From Phaeocystidibacter luteus (GTDB lineage: Bacteria > Bacteroidota > Bacteroidia > Flavobacteriales > Schleiferiaceae), in contig NZ_WBVO01000007.1 of assembly GCF_008933115.1 (NCBI RefSeq), forward strand, positions 62,001-126,000: DNA of 64,000 nucleotides, written 5' to 3'. Both the position numbers and the translations under genes were made by a program. Below are positions 26,411-35,282 of this stretch, one piece after another (within the stretch, counting starts at the first letter, position 1; the number at the start of each line of letters is the position of its first letter). The notes below the pieces were generated by a model that saw nothing but the letters and a program-made list of their open reading frames with translations, did no database searches and was not told where the DNA came from.

Positions 26411-29259
26411 TACTTACTGAGGTAGAGATTACGCTCGCTGTAAATCTTCTTAAATACTGGATCTTTCAAGTTCTTGATGAAGTGAATCTTCTCACCTGTT
26501 GATCGCATTTGCGGACCTAGGTTCTTGTTCACATTCGGGAACTTATCGAACGAGAATACCGGCATTTTGATGGCCCACCCTTCCAATTCTGGATTGAAAG
26601 TGAAGTCCTTCACCTTATTCTCGCGAAGCATAACCTTAGTGGCGTAATTCACGTACGGCTCTCCGTAAGCCTTACAGATGAACGGAACGGTACGAGATGC
26701 ACGTGGGTTCGCCTCGATGATGTATACCGTGTCGTCTTTCACAGCGAACTGAATGTTGATCAGTCCCACTGTATTAAGCGCCTTGGCGATAGTCTTAGTA
26801 TGATCCTTAATCTGTTGCATCACGAGCTCTCCAAGGTTGAATGGAGGAAGTGTTGCATTTGAGTCTCCAGAGTGCACACCGCATGGCTCAACGTGCTCCA
26901 TGATTCCGATGATGTAAACATCTTCACCGTCGCAAATTGCATCTGCTTCAGCTTCAATGGCACCATCTAGATAATGGTCTAGTAGTACGCGGTTGCCTGG
27001 ATAATCCTTGAATAACTCCACTACGTGATGTTCGAGCTCTTCGTGGTTGATTACAATCTTCATCCCTGCTCCACCGAGAACGTAGCTCGGACGCACAAGA
27101 ATTGGGTAGCCAAGGTCTTCAGCAACGGCACGTGCTTCGTCAGCATTCGTGATAACGTCAAACTTCGGATAAGGAATCTTATTGTCCTTCAACGTATTAG
27201 AGAAACGTCCGCGATCTTCGGCCAAGTCGAGTGCATCATAAGATGTTCCCAAGATTGGAATTCCGAATCGCTCGAGTTTTTCTGCGAGTTTAAGGGCGGT
27301 CTGTCCGCCTAGCTGCACGATAACACCTTTTGGCTTCTCGTGAAGGATGATGTCATAAATGTGCTCCCAGAACACTGGCTCGAAGTATAGCTTATCGGCA
27401 GTGTCAAAGTCGGTTGAAACCGTCTCTGGGTTACAGTTGATCATGATGGTTTCATAACCACATTCTTTCGCCGCAAGTACGCCGTGTACACAGCAGTAGT
27501 CAAATTCGATACCTTGACCAATTCGGTTAGGACCTGAACCAAGAACGATTACTTTTTCACGATCACTAACGACACTTTCGTTCTCTGCATAAGGCTCAAT
27601 TCCAGGAGCATCCATGCTGAGTTCGAACGTCGAATAGTAGTATGGGGTTTGTGCTGGGAACTCTGCGGCACAAGTATCTACCAGTTTCCAAACGCGATTG
27701 ATTCCCATATCCACACGCTTGTCGTGCACCTGACTTTCAAGGCAGTGCATCATGTGACCAAGTTGACGATCGACGAAACCTTTCATCTTGGCATCGAGAA
27801 GTAGGTCGCGCGGAATGGTGTCGAGCGTGTGCTCTTCGATTTCGCGTTGCGTTTGAACGAGATCTTCAATCTGACGCAAGAACCACATGTCGATTTTCGT
27901 AATCTCATGAATTCGGCGAAGTGGAATACCCATCTGCATCGCGTCATAAAGAACGAATACACGATCCCAAGAAGCGTACTCAAGCTTCTCAATAATGGTA
28001 TCTTGATTGGTGATTCCCTTTCCATCAGCGCCCAAACCGTTGCGCTTCACTTCGAGTGACTGAGCGGCTTTGTGAAGTGCTTCTTGGAAAGATCTACCGA
28101 TACCCATTACCTCACCAACGGATTTCATTTGAATACCGAGGCGACGGTTAGCTCCTTCAAACTTGTCGAAGTTCCAGCGAGGGATTTTCACGATTACGTA
28201 ATCGAGTGTAGGCTCGAAATACGCTGTGGTAGTCTTGGTGATTTGGTTATCCAGCTCGTCGAGTGTATACCCGATAGCGAGCTTAGCGGCAATCTTTGCA
28301 ATTGGGTAACCCGTAGCTTTAGATGCGAGTGCAGATGAACGAGAAACACGTGGGTTAATCTCGATTGCGTAAATCTCTTCTTTCTCGTCTGGGCTTACTG
28401 CAAACTGAACGTTACAGCCTCCAGCAAAAGTTCCGATGGAACGCATCATTTCAATGGCCATGTCGCGCATACGCTGGTAGGTTGCGTCAGACAAGGTCAT
28501 GGCAGGAGCAACAGTAATCGAGTCACCGGTGTGGATACCCATCGGGTCCATGTTCTCAATCGAACAGATGATGATAACGTTGTCGTTCTTATCTCTAAGT
28601 AGCTCGAGCTCGTACTCTTTCCATCCGAGAAGAGCTTTGTCGATCATTACTTGGTGAATCGGACTAATTTCAAGTCCACGCTTTAGTGCTTCCTCAAACT
28701 CCTCTTTGGTGTGTACGAAAGTTGCGCCCGAACCTCCGAGGGTATAACTGGCGCGAACACAAAGTGGATAGCCGAAATCTTGTGCAATCTCCTTACCCTT
28801 TAGGTAGGAAGTTGCTGTTTCTGCAGGAGCCATTCCGATTCCGATTTTCTCCATGAGGAGGCGGAACTCTTCGCGGTCTTCCGTGATGTTAATGGCGTCG
28901 ATGTCAACCCCAATAATTCTCACATTGTGCTCTTCCCACAAACCTTGCTTGTCGGCTTCGATACACAAATTGAGAGCGGTTTGCCCACCCATGGTAGGAA
29001 GGACAGCGTCAATCTGACGTTCTTGAAGAATCTTTTCAAGTGATTCAACTTCGAGAGGAAGGAGATATACGTGGTCCGCAACCACCTCGTCCGTCATAAT
29101 CGTAGCTGGGTTGCTGTTGATGAGCGTTACTTCGATGCCTTCATCGCGCAGTGAGCGAGAGGCTTGCGACCCAGAATAGTCGAATTCACAGGCCTGACCG
29201 ATTACGATAGGACCTGAACCAATGATAAGTACGGAGCGGATGGAGTTATCTTTTGGCAT
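26410..29259 (-). CDS. carB: Carbamoyl-phosphate synthase large subunit, lacking the MGS-like domain
   Basis: This 949-residue enzyme makes carbamoyl phosphate for pyrimidine and arginine synthesis. Two tandem ATP-grasp halves are clear: half 1 begins SVLIIGSGPIVIGQACEFDY and half 2 begins VIVLGSGPNRIGQGIEFDYC. Each has IVIQLGGQTAL/PTMGGQTALNL and IEINPR/IEANPRASR metal motifs. The protein ends ~50 residues after the second ATP-grasp core, at MRSTGEKIHFIKNLKDPVF, where the E. coli enzyme (1073 residues) continues into its MGS-like allosteric domain. Flavobacterial CarB proteins are, from memory, also ~950 residues. carA is not in the window. Confidence 0.96.
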   Translation of the reverse strand: MPKDNSIRSVLIIGSGPIVIGQACEFDYSGSQASRSLRDEGIEVTLINSNPATIMTDEVVADHVYLLPLEVESLEKILQERQIDAVLPTMGGQTALNLCIEADKQGLWEEHNVRIIGVDIDAINITEDREEFRLLMEKIGIGMAPAETATSYLKGKEIAQDFGYPLCVRASYTLGGSGATFVHTKEEFEEALKRGLEISPIHQVMIDKALLGWKEYELELLRDKNDNVIIICSIENMDPMGIHTGDSITVAPAMTLSDATYQRMRDMAIEMMRSIGTFAGGCNVQFAVSPDEKEEIYAIEINPRVSRSSALASKATGYPIAKIAAKLAIGYTLDELDNQITKTTTAYFEPTLDYVIVKIPRWNFDKFEGANRRLGIQMKSVGEVMGIGRSFQEALHKAAQSLEVKRNGLGADGKGITNQDTIIEKLEYASWDRVFVLYDAMQMGIPLRRIHEITKIDMWFLRQIEDLVQTQREIEEHTLDTIPRDLLLDAKMKGFVDRQLGHMMHCLESQVHDKRVDMGINRVWKLVDTCAAEFPAQTPYYYSTFELSMDAPGIEPYAENESVVSDREKVIVLGSGPNRIGQGIEFDYCCVHGVLAAKECGYETIMINCNPETVSTDFDTADKLYFEPVFWEHIYDIILHEKPKGVIVQLGGQTALKLAEKLERFGIPILGTSYDALDLAEDRGRFSNTLKDNKIPYPKFDVITNADEARAVAEDLGYPILVRPSYVLGGAGMKIVINHEELEHHVVELFKDYPGNRVLLDHYLDGAIEAEADAICDGEDVYIIGIMEHVEPCGVHSGDSNATLPPFNLGELVMQQIKDHTKTIAKALNTVGLINIQFAVKDDTVYIIEANPRASRTVPFICKAYGEPYVNYATKVMLRENKVKDFTFNPELEGWAIKMPVFSFDKFPNVNKNLGPQMRSTGEKIHFIKNLKDPVFKKIYSERNLYLSK

Positions 29260-29303
29260 AAGCGGAATTTGTTTTAGAATGAACTAAGGTACGGAGTAGG
29301 CAC

Positions 29304-29333
29304 AAAAAAAAGGTGTTACCAATGGCAACACCT
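29304..29333 (-). terminator. Intrinsic terminator of rpmH
   Basis: On the minus strand GGTGTTGCC and GGTAACACC pair around ATT with one mismatch, followed by an eight-base T run. It lies 24 nt after the rpmH stop and ahead of carB, which therefore needs its own promoter or read-through. Confidence 0.88.
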
Positions 29334-29357
29334 CTTGAATCATATAGCACTCACATA

Positions 29358-29516
29358 TCAGCCTTTGTGATTTCCTTCGTCTGATACAGTAAGTCTCTTA
29401 CGTCCTTTTGCGCGACGAGCAGCAATAACACGACGGCCATTAGCCGACTCCATGCGCTCACGGAATCCGTGCTTATTTCTTCTCTTGCGATTCGAAGGTT
29501 GAAAAGTGCGTTTCAT
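29358..29516 (-). CDS. rpmH: 50S ribosomal protein L34
   Basis: This 52-residue basic protein starts [19 protein letters not shown] and has the [22 protein letters not shown] core of L34. The ATG at 29516 matches all L34 proteins; the longer frame upstream to 29564 covers the promoter. A terminator follows and two good promoters precede it. The C-terminal tail SDEGNHKG is a few residues longer than the E. coli form. Confidence 0.97.
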   Translation of the reverse strand: MKRTFQPSNRKRRNKHGFRERMESANGRRVIAARRAKGRKRLTVSDEGNHKG

Positions 29517-29561
29517 ATCTCTTATATACTTTGATCGTGACCTCTTTCTCCAACTGGGGTG

Positions 29562-29591
29562 CAAATATACAGCACTCTTTCGAAATACAAA
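29562..29591 (-). promoter_or_regulatory. Promoter P1 of rpmH
   Basis: On the minus strand TTTG (29591-29588) is followed by an 18-bp spacer and TATATTTG (29569-29562). This is a full match to the Bacteroidota promoter TTG-N17-23-TAnnTTTG. The predicted transcript start is ~40 nt before the rpmH ATG. Confidence 0.75.
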
Positions 29592-29643
29592 GCATAGACT
29601 TGAAATAAATCTACCTCTCTTTTGAGTGGCTGTTTTACACCGA

Positions 29644-29673
29644 CAAATATACCCCGTAAGAATCTTCTTTCAA
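29644..29673 (-). promoter_or_regulatory. Second upstream promoter P2 of rpmH
   Basis: On the minus strand TTG (29673-29671), a 19-bp spacer and TATATTTG (29651-29644) again match the full consensus, 82 bp upstream of P1 and in the same direction. Confidence 0.65.
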
Positions 29674-29796
29674 CTTTTTTTTACGTCCAAGGCAACCCTA
29701 TGTGTTTAAACATCGAATTGGATATTGTTTAACGATTTTCTGAAAACATTAAACAAAATGGAATCGTTGTTCAGTTGTTTAACCAAAACTAAAGAG

Positions 29797-31467
29797 ATGA
29801 GAAAGTTACTTACTCTATTTGCTATCGCTGCCACAACAGCAGCTTCTGCACAAACAGCCCGCGTGCAGGTAATTCACAACAGTGCCGACCTCGCCGCCGA
29901 TTCAGTCGACGTCTACCTAGGCTCCCAACTTCTACTAGATGACTTTGCATTCCGTTCCGCAACTCCGTTCGTGAACTTAACCGCCGGGTCACCTATCACT
30001 ATCGGTATCGCTCCAAAGAACAGTATCGATGTGAGCGACACAATCTACAGCCTGACCGCAACTTTAACCCCAAATGAAACCTATGTCGTTGTAGCCAACG
30101 GTATCGTTAGCGGTTCAGGATATTCACCTGCCCCTGCTTTTGACCTGTACATCCAACCCATGGGTCGCGAAGCAGCTTCCATGATGGGAAATACTGACAT
30201 TCTTGTTTTCCACGGCTCTACCGATGCGCCTTCTGTAAGCGTTGACGTAGTAGGTTTGGGAAATGTAGTCGACACTCTAGATTATGGCGATTTCGCCGGA
30301 TATCTTGAAGTCCCTACATCCGACATCACATTGGAGGTTCGAAGCTTGGACGGTTCAACCGTACTCGCAGCATACGACGCGCCATTGAGCACACTCGGAC
30401 TACAAGATTCAGCACTCGTTGCCGTAGCCTCCGGTTTCTTCGATCCTAGCATGAACAGCATGGGTGAAGGCTTTGGAATCTGGGTAGCCCTTCCAAATGG
30501 CGGTCCGCTAATCGAGCTTCCAGTAGCAAGTTCGGCTAACCCAACAGCGCGTGTACAGGTAATTCATAACAGTGCCGATCTCGCTGCCGATTCAGTTGAC
30601 GTATACTTAGGATCTACGCTACTGCTCGACAATTTTGCCTTCCGCACAGCAACACCGTTCATCGATGCTCCAGCAACCGATCCTATCACCATCGGAATTG
30701 CACCTAAGAACAGCTCTGATGTAACAGATACTATTTATAGTCTGACTGCAACCCTTACAGAAAACGAGACCTATGTGATTGTTGCCAATGGTATTGTGAG
30801 CGGTTCTGGATATTCGCCTGCCCCTGCATTCGATTTGTACATCAACGCAATGGGTCGCGAAGCAGCTTCTATGTCAGGAAATACAGATGTCCTTGTATTC
30901 CACGGTTCAACTGATGCGCCAAATGTGAGCATCGACGTTGCCGGCGTTGGTAATGTAGTTGACACTCTTGCTTATGGCGACTTTGCCGGATACCTAGAAG
31001 TAGCTACAGCTGATATCACACTAGAGGTTCGTAGCGAAGACGGAGCTACCTTGTTCGCCTCATACGATGCACCGTTGAGCACACTCGGTCTTCAAGATTC
31101 CGCCTTGGTAACACTTGCATCAGGATTCTTGAACCCTGCTAACAACAGCAGCGGCGCTGGATTCGGACTTTGGGTAGCACTTCCAAACGGAGGTCCGCTA
31201 ATTGAACTTCCAGTAAACTCAGGTTTGAGCGTAGACGAGTTCGGCACCAATGAACTCACCATCTACCCTAATCCTGCGAGCGACTTCATTACAATTGAAG
31301 GAATCGAAGCAACTAGTGCTTCACTCATCGATATTACCGGTCAAACCGTTAGAAATTGGGAAAACAGTGTTGAGGAGCTCAACATCCAAGGACTACAACC
31401 GGGCGTGTATCTATTGCGCGTAGAATCAAACGGAGAGCGTTTCACTGAGAGAGTAGTAATCCGATAA
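29797..31467 (+). CDS. T9SS cargo with two DUF4397 repeats and type A C-terminal domain
   Basis: From the ATG at 29797 the product is 556 residues; 29725 is too far upstream of the signal peptide MRKLLTLFAIAATTAASAQ. Two tandem DUF4397 domains of ~225 residues follow, each starting ARVQVIHNSADLAADSVDVY and ending GxWVALPNGGPLIELPV. The halves are highly similar at DNA level (29851-30530 against 30540-31220), so the duplication is recent or under gene conversion. The C-terminus is a type A T9SS signal: LTIYPNPASDFITIEG ... QPGVYLLRVES ... ERVVIR. Surface or secreted; function unknown. Confidence 0.9.
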   Translation: MRKLLTLFAIAATTAASAQTARVQVIHNSADLAADSVDVYLGSQLLLDDFAFRSATPFVNLTAGSPITIGIAPKNSIDVSDTIYSLTATLTPNETYVVVANGIVSGSGYSPAPAFDLYIQPMGREAASMMGNTDILVFHGSTDAPSVSVDVVGLGNVVDTLDYGDFAGYLEVPTSDITLEVRSLDGSTVLAAYDAPLSTLGLQDSALVAVASGFFDPSMNSMGEGFGIWVALPNGGPLIELPVASSANPTARVQVIHNSADLAADSVDVYLGSTLLLDNFAFRTATPFIDAPATDPITIGIAPKNSSDVTDTIYSLTATLTENETYVIVANGIVSGSGYSPAPAFDLYINAMGREAASMSGNTDVLVFHGSTDAPNVSIDVAGVGNVVDTLAYGDFAGYLEVATADITLEVRSEDGATLFASYDAPLSTLGLQDSALVTLASGFLNPANNSSGAGFGLWVALPNGGPLIELPVNSGLSVDEFGTNELTIYPNPASDFITIEGIEATSASLIDITGQTVRNWENSVEELNIQGLQPGVYLLRVESNGERFTERVVIR

Positions 31468-31487
31468 CCCATGAGTCGGATTCGAAG

Positions 31488-31515
31488 AAGGCGGAGTTTT
31501 GCTCCGCCTTTTTTA
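31488..31515 (+). terminator. Intrinsic terminator after the DUF4397 gene
   Basis: GGCGGAG and CTCCGCC form a perfect stem around TTTTG, followed by a T7 run. It lies 20 nt after the stop codon. Confidence 0.92.
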
Positions 31516-31552
31516 TTGCCCTATTTGTAGTACACCTTTGTACCTTAGCAGG

Positions 31553-32335
31553 ATGCAAAATCAAGTTGTTTGGATTACCGGCGCATCCTCCGGAATTGGA
31601 GAGGCAATGGCAAAGCACCTCAATAGTCTCGGACATCGCGTCGTTCTTTCCGCAAGGAGAAAAGAAGAACTCGATCGCGTCGCCTCTGAGTGCCAGTTTC
31701 CCGATAACGCCGCCGTGGTTGTACTCGATCAGGAAGACCACTCCTCGATTGAAAATTCTGGTAAAGCCGCGATTGCCGCCTTTGGTCATATCGATACGCT
31801 CATCGCAAACAGCGGTATCGGCCAGTTTGGTTCCGTAACAGAAAACGAATGGGCCGTAGAAAAGAAGCTCATCGACATTAACCTCCTAGGCACGATGGCC
31901 GTCGTTCGCTCCGTACTTCCTCATATGACGGAGAGAAAGTCAGGACGAATTATTGGTATCGCATCTATCGCCGGGAAGTTTGGTCAGCGAAACCTTGCCG
32001 CATACTCGGCCTCAAAAGCAGGAGTTATTCTATGGCTGGAGAGCTTACGTGAAGAAGTTTACACCAATGGCATTACTGTTCAATCCGTAAGCCCAGGCTT
32101 CATTCAAACCCAAGTTACGGTCAATAGCCTTCGTCCAGACGGCACCAAAATCAACAAAAACAGCAAAGCACAAGAAGCTGGAATGCCTACCTCCACTTTT
32201 GCCAAGAAAATGATGAAAGTCATGGGTAGCTCCAAGTTCCACCACTACATTGGTCGCAAAGAATTATTGGCCATCCCAATCCATACCTTTGCCAGAGGCC
32301 TCTTGTATAAACTATTACGTAGAAGTTACCGTTGA
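31553..32335 (+). CDS. Short-chain dehydrogenase/reductase (SDR)
   Basis: This 260-residue classical SDR starts at 31553 (MQNQVVWITGASSGIGEAM). The nucleotide-binding TGASSGIG, the structural NSGIG, the catalytic Ser region (IIGIASIAGKFG) and YSASKAG are all present, so it should be an active NAD(P)-dependent oxidoreductase. The substrate is unknown. It is the first gene of a tight operon with the 2OG-oxygenase (1 nt gap) and the kelch gene. An imperfect -7 box (CACCTTTG) lies 12 nt before the ATG. Confidence 0.92.
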   Translation: MQNQVVWITGASSGIGEAMAKHLNSLGHRVVLSARRKEELDRVASECQFPDNAAVVVLDQEDHSSIENSGKAAIAAFGHIDTLIANSGIGQFGSVTENEWAVEKKLIDINLLGTMAVVRSVLPHMTERKSGRIIGIASIAGKFGQRNLAAYSASKAGVILWLESLREEVYTNGITVQSVSPGFIQTQVTVNSLRPDGTKINKNSKAQEAGMPTSTFAKKMMKVMGSSKFHHYIGRKELLAIPIHTFARGLLYKLLRRSYR

Positions 32336-32336
32336 C

Positions 32337-33170
32337 ATGGAAGCTACAATTGACACGATGAAACACATCAACCCAAAATATACATCTGAAGAAGCGCGTA
32401 CCGAACTTCGCAAGCAGTTCGACGCCGGACATCCTTGTCGACACCTCGTGCTCGATAATTTCTTCGACCAAGCTGCGGCAGACCAAATGTTTGCGAGCTT
32501 CCCGCCTCTTGAATCACTCAACGTAAAACGCAAAAGCCTAAACGAAAACAAGTCGGAAGACTACCATTTCGAGCGTTGGGACCCCATCTTTGGCGAAGTG
32601 CGCGACACCGTGCAAAGCGACGAGTTTGCAAAATACATGTCACAAATCACCGGAATTGAAGGTCTGAAAACTACGCCCGACTCTCTCGGATCTGGCGTTC
32701 ATCAAGGTGGGCAAGGCAGCTATGTTGATGTTCATATTGATGTAAACTACAATCCAGAAACAAACCTTTGGAGACGCATCAACCTGCTCGTTTATCTAAA
32801 CAAGGAGTGGAAAGATGAGTACGGTGGCCACCTGGAGCTTTGGGATAAAGAAATGAAGAACTGCGAGCAACGCGTTGCCCCTTGGCACAATCGCGCAGTA
32901 ATCTTCTATACGGACGAAAACTCTCCTCACGGATATTCGAAAATCGATATTCCGGAAGGCGAATCTCGCAAGTCGTTTTACACCTACTTCTACACCGAAG
33001 TTGGCGAAGGCTTCCGTTATTCGGACAGTCGGTTTGTTTCTCGACCCGACGATAACGTAGTGCGCAAAACCGCTACTAGCGTCAAGGAAGCCATCAAAAT
33101 AAATGCAAAAAGGGTTCTGAAGTTGCTAGGTGTGAAAAGCCTCGACTTCCAGGACAAGAACAAATACTGA
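32337..33170 (+). CDS. 2-oxoglutarate/Fe(II)-dependent oxygenase (prolyl-4-hydroxylase-like)
   Basis: From the ATG at 32337 it is 277 residues. The jelly-roll core has the iron ligands H-x-D in VDVHIDVNYNP and a distal His in NSPHGYSK, followed by the 2-oxoglutarate Arg in SRKSFYTYFYT. The segment LLVYLNKEWKDEYGGHLELW is typical of the P4Hc family. Such enzymes hydroxylate proteins or small molecules. It begins one base after the SDR stop codon, suggesting the two act on the same substrate; that pairing is inference. Confidence 0.88.
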   Translation: MEATIDTMKHINPKYTSEEARTELRKQFDAGHPCRHLVLDNFFDQAAADQMFASFPPLESLNVKRKSLNENKSEDYHFERWDPIFGEVRDTVQSDEFAKYMSQITGIEGLKTTPDSLGSGVHQGGQGSYVDVHIDVNYNPETNLWRRINLLVYLNKEWKDEYGGHLELWDKEMKNCEQRVAPWHNRAVIFYTDENSPHGYSKIDIPEGESRKSFYTYFYTEVGEGFRYSDSRFVSRPDDNVVRKTATSVKEAIKINAKRVLKLLGVKSLDFQDKNKY

Positions 33171-33174
33171 TGCA

Positions 33175-34347
33175 TTGAAGTACAGCGCTCTCTCACTTCT
33201 ACTCTTACTTCAAATCCCTCTCCTTGGTCAGTGGGAGAGAATTGCCGACATCCCCATTCCGGCATTTGACGACGGAATAGTGATGCAGTACAACGAAGGC
33301 ATATACCTCGCTACTGGTCTGGATGAAAATTTCCAAATCACAGATGAGCTTCTAAAATATTTCTCGGATGAATCGTGGGCTGTTGTTTCGCCTGGTCTTT
33401 CACCACGACAATACGCGGTGGCTTGGGACAATCCCAACGGAAATGAAGCCTATTATTTCGGGGGAATTACTGGCGTCGAGTTCAAACGAGATTTGCGGTC
33501 ATTCGGTTTTGCAGTAATCGACCAACAAATTGCTACTCTTCCCGACTCAGGCCGAAGTGGAAGCGGCGGGTTTCGAATTGGAGACACACTTTACCTCATC
33601 GGTGGTCTCCTTCCTCAGGGCTACGCCACGGATCAATTTTGGAAGTACCACATTGGATCAGGAACGTGGACAAGAGGCCCTGACCTTCCTTTTGGAGCTC
33701 GATGGAAGCCAGCCTGCACACAAAACGACACAGCCGGATTCCTGATATACGGTCGAGATTCTGCTGGAACCTACCACAACGAATTCTACTGCTATCGCCC
33801 TACGGTGGGCTGGAAACAGTTGACGTCGCCTGTGGGGCCCGGACGATCACATGCATCACTCGTATGCGATGAAAACAATCGGATTTACCTCTTCGGCGGG
33901 TCTGATTCAGCAGGTCACTTTTACAACGACCTACATGGCTACAGCATCGAAAAAGACGCTTGGAGCACGCATGCATCCCTACCGGGCAGAGGCAGACGTG
34001 GAGGTCTGATGTTTATAAACGAAGGCTCCATTTACTATGTGAGCGGTCTCACGGAAGACTTAACACGAACCAAAGAAGCTTGGAAATACAGCTTCGGGCC
34101 TTTTAATGATGAGATTGATGTTCGATTAATTCCAAACCCAGCTTCACACGAACTGACGGTTTACAGTCCGCTCGTTATAAATAGATATGAGATTTACGAC
34201 TCGATGGGTAGACTCGTCATGGCTGATTTAGACATGGCAGAGGTAGAGTTAAATCTGAATGTGACGAAGCTCGCTCAGGGCGAATACTTTATAAAAGTTG
34301 CCGTCGGCGGACGTGAACAAACGTATCCGTTCATCATTCAGAAGTGA
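33175..34347 (+). CDS. Kelch-repeat T9SS cargo protein, TTG start
   Basis: This protein of 390 residues starts at TTG 33175, giving the signal peptide MKYSALSLLLLLQIPLLGQ. The nearby ATG at 33170 is in another frame and hits a stop after two codons, and the next in-frame ATG lies past the signal peptide. Kelch-type beta-propeller blades follow (YYFGGITGVEF, YLIGGLLPQGY, YLFGGSDSAGHFYNDLHGY, YYVSGLTED). The C-terminus is a type A T9SS domain (LIPNPASHELTVYS ... QGEYFIKVAV). The four-nucleotide gap after the oxygenase indicates an operon. Confidence 0.85.
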   Translation: MKYSALSLLLLLQIPLLGQWERIADIPIPAFDDGIVMQYNEGIYLATGLDENFQITDELLKYFSDESWAVVSPGLSPRQYAVAWDNPNGNEAYYFGGITGVEFKRDLRSFGFAVIDQQIATLPDSGRSGSGGFRIGDTLYLIGGLLPQGYATDQFWKYHIGSGTWTRGPDLPFGARWKPACTQNDTAGFLIYGRDSAGTYHNEFYCYRPTVGWKQLTSPVGPGRSHASLVCDENNRIYLFGGSDSAGHFYNDLHGYSIEKDAWSTHASLPGRGRRGGLMFINEGSIYYVSGLTEDLTRTKEAWKYSFGPFNDEIDVRLIPNPASHELTVYSPLVINRYEIYDSMGRLVMADLDMAEVELNLNVTKLAQGEYFIKVAVGGREQTYPFIIQK

Positions 34348-34398
34348 CTCGATTCAAAATGGATGATTAATTTTGAAGAAATACAGCTCTCTTAAACT

Positions 34399-35211
34399 AT
34401 GAATAACAGAATAAAAGACTTCGCGACACGCTTGACAAAAATGGCACTATATGGTTGCAAATGTCTCATACTTGTTGGCGCATTAGTAAGCTGCAGTCAT
34501 GAAGAGCCTACCTTGTCCTATGTAAAAGCTGGACAATTTGCGGGCATGGATGTGCATCAATTAAATGACACCATTCCATGGGATTCGGAGTACAAGATTC
34601 ACACGTTTCCCTATGAAGGTCATGATTTCAAAATTGAGGTCACCTCACCTTTAAACAGCCCTGGCTCTTCCGTTCCAGAGCGTATTAGAATCTGGGGCGA
34701 AGGAGGATTAGAGCTGTGTAGTGAAGAAATCGATTACGGATTGGGGTTAGACACCGTACTTGGATCCACTTTCACTTTGGCGGGGTCTACATGGGTTGGC
34801 TCAATTTTCTACAACTACCGATGCAATTCTTCGAATCCTATAGGGAGAACACAGCACTTCTATGCCTACGGACACGGCGACACAATCGACCTGAACCGTG
34901 ATTGGAACCAACCGAAGAAATTCGACTTGCTGCACCTCTCTTCTGGATCAAACGCTCCCTATGGAGTTGATACATCGAGGCCAGACACCTCTCTCTACAT
35001 CCATTACAGCTGGGGGATCCCGAGTTGCGGTAATGGGATTTTGTATACAACCGAAGGTTACTTCATGATCAAGGTCACCCGAGGAGAGGATGTCTATCTC
35101 GGATGGATTAAATATGGCTTCAAACGTGATAACTGGCAGTACGCTTGGCCGAATAGCCATATACTGTATTTGGACTCCTGGGCGATTAGCTCAAACCCCA
35201 TTCATCAGTAA
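34399..35211 (+). CDS. Predicted lipoprotein of unknown function
   Basis: This is a 270-residue protein. A basic N-region and a hydrophobic stretch end in the lipobox LVSC (Cys ~32), followed by SHEEPTLS, so it should be lipidated. The body has no motif I recognise; aromatic and Asp/Gly-rich segments suggest beta structure. It starts 51 bp after the kelch gene and ends before a bidirectional terminator. Confidence 0.6.
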   Translation: MNNRIKDFATRLTKMALYGCKCLILVGALVSCSHEEPTLSYVKAGQFAGMDVHQLNDTIPWDSEYKIHTFPYEGHDFKIEVTSPLNSPGSSVPERIRIWGEGGLELCSEEIDYGLGLDTVLGSTFTLAGSTWVGSIFYNYRCNSSNPIGRTQHFYAYGHGDTIDLNRDWNQPKKFDLLHLSSGSNAPYGVDTSRPDTSLYIHYSWGIPSCGNGILYTTEGYFMIKVTRGEDVYLGWIKYGFKRDNWQYAWPNSHILYLDSWAISSNPIHQ

Positions 35212-35230
35212 AAGGCTCATTCAACTATCA

Positions 35231-35265
35231 AAAAAAAAGGCTGCCCATAACGGACAGCCTTTTTG
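35231..35265. terminator. Bidirectional terminator
   Basis: AAAAAGGCTG and CAGCCTTTTT pair perfectly around a 11-nt loop containing CCCATAACGG. It serves the plus-strand lipoprotein and the minus-strand giant gene that ends at 35283. Confidence 0.9.
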
Positions 35266-35282
35266 CATTTAGATGGTATGTA

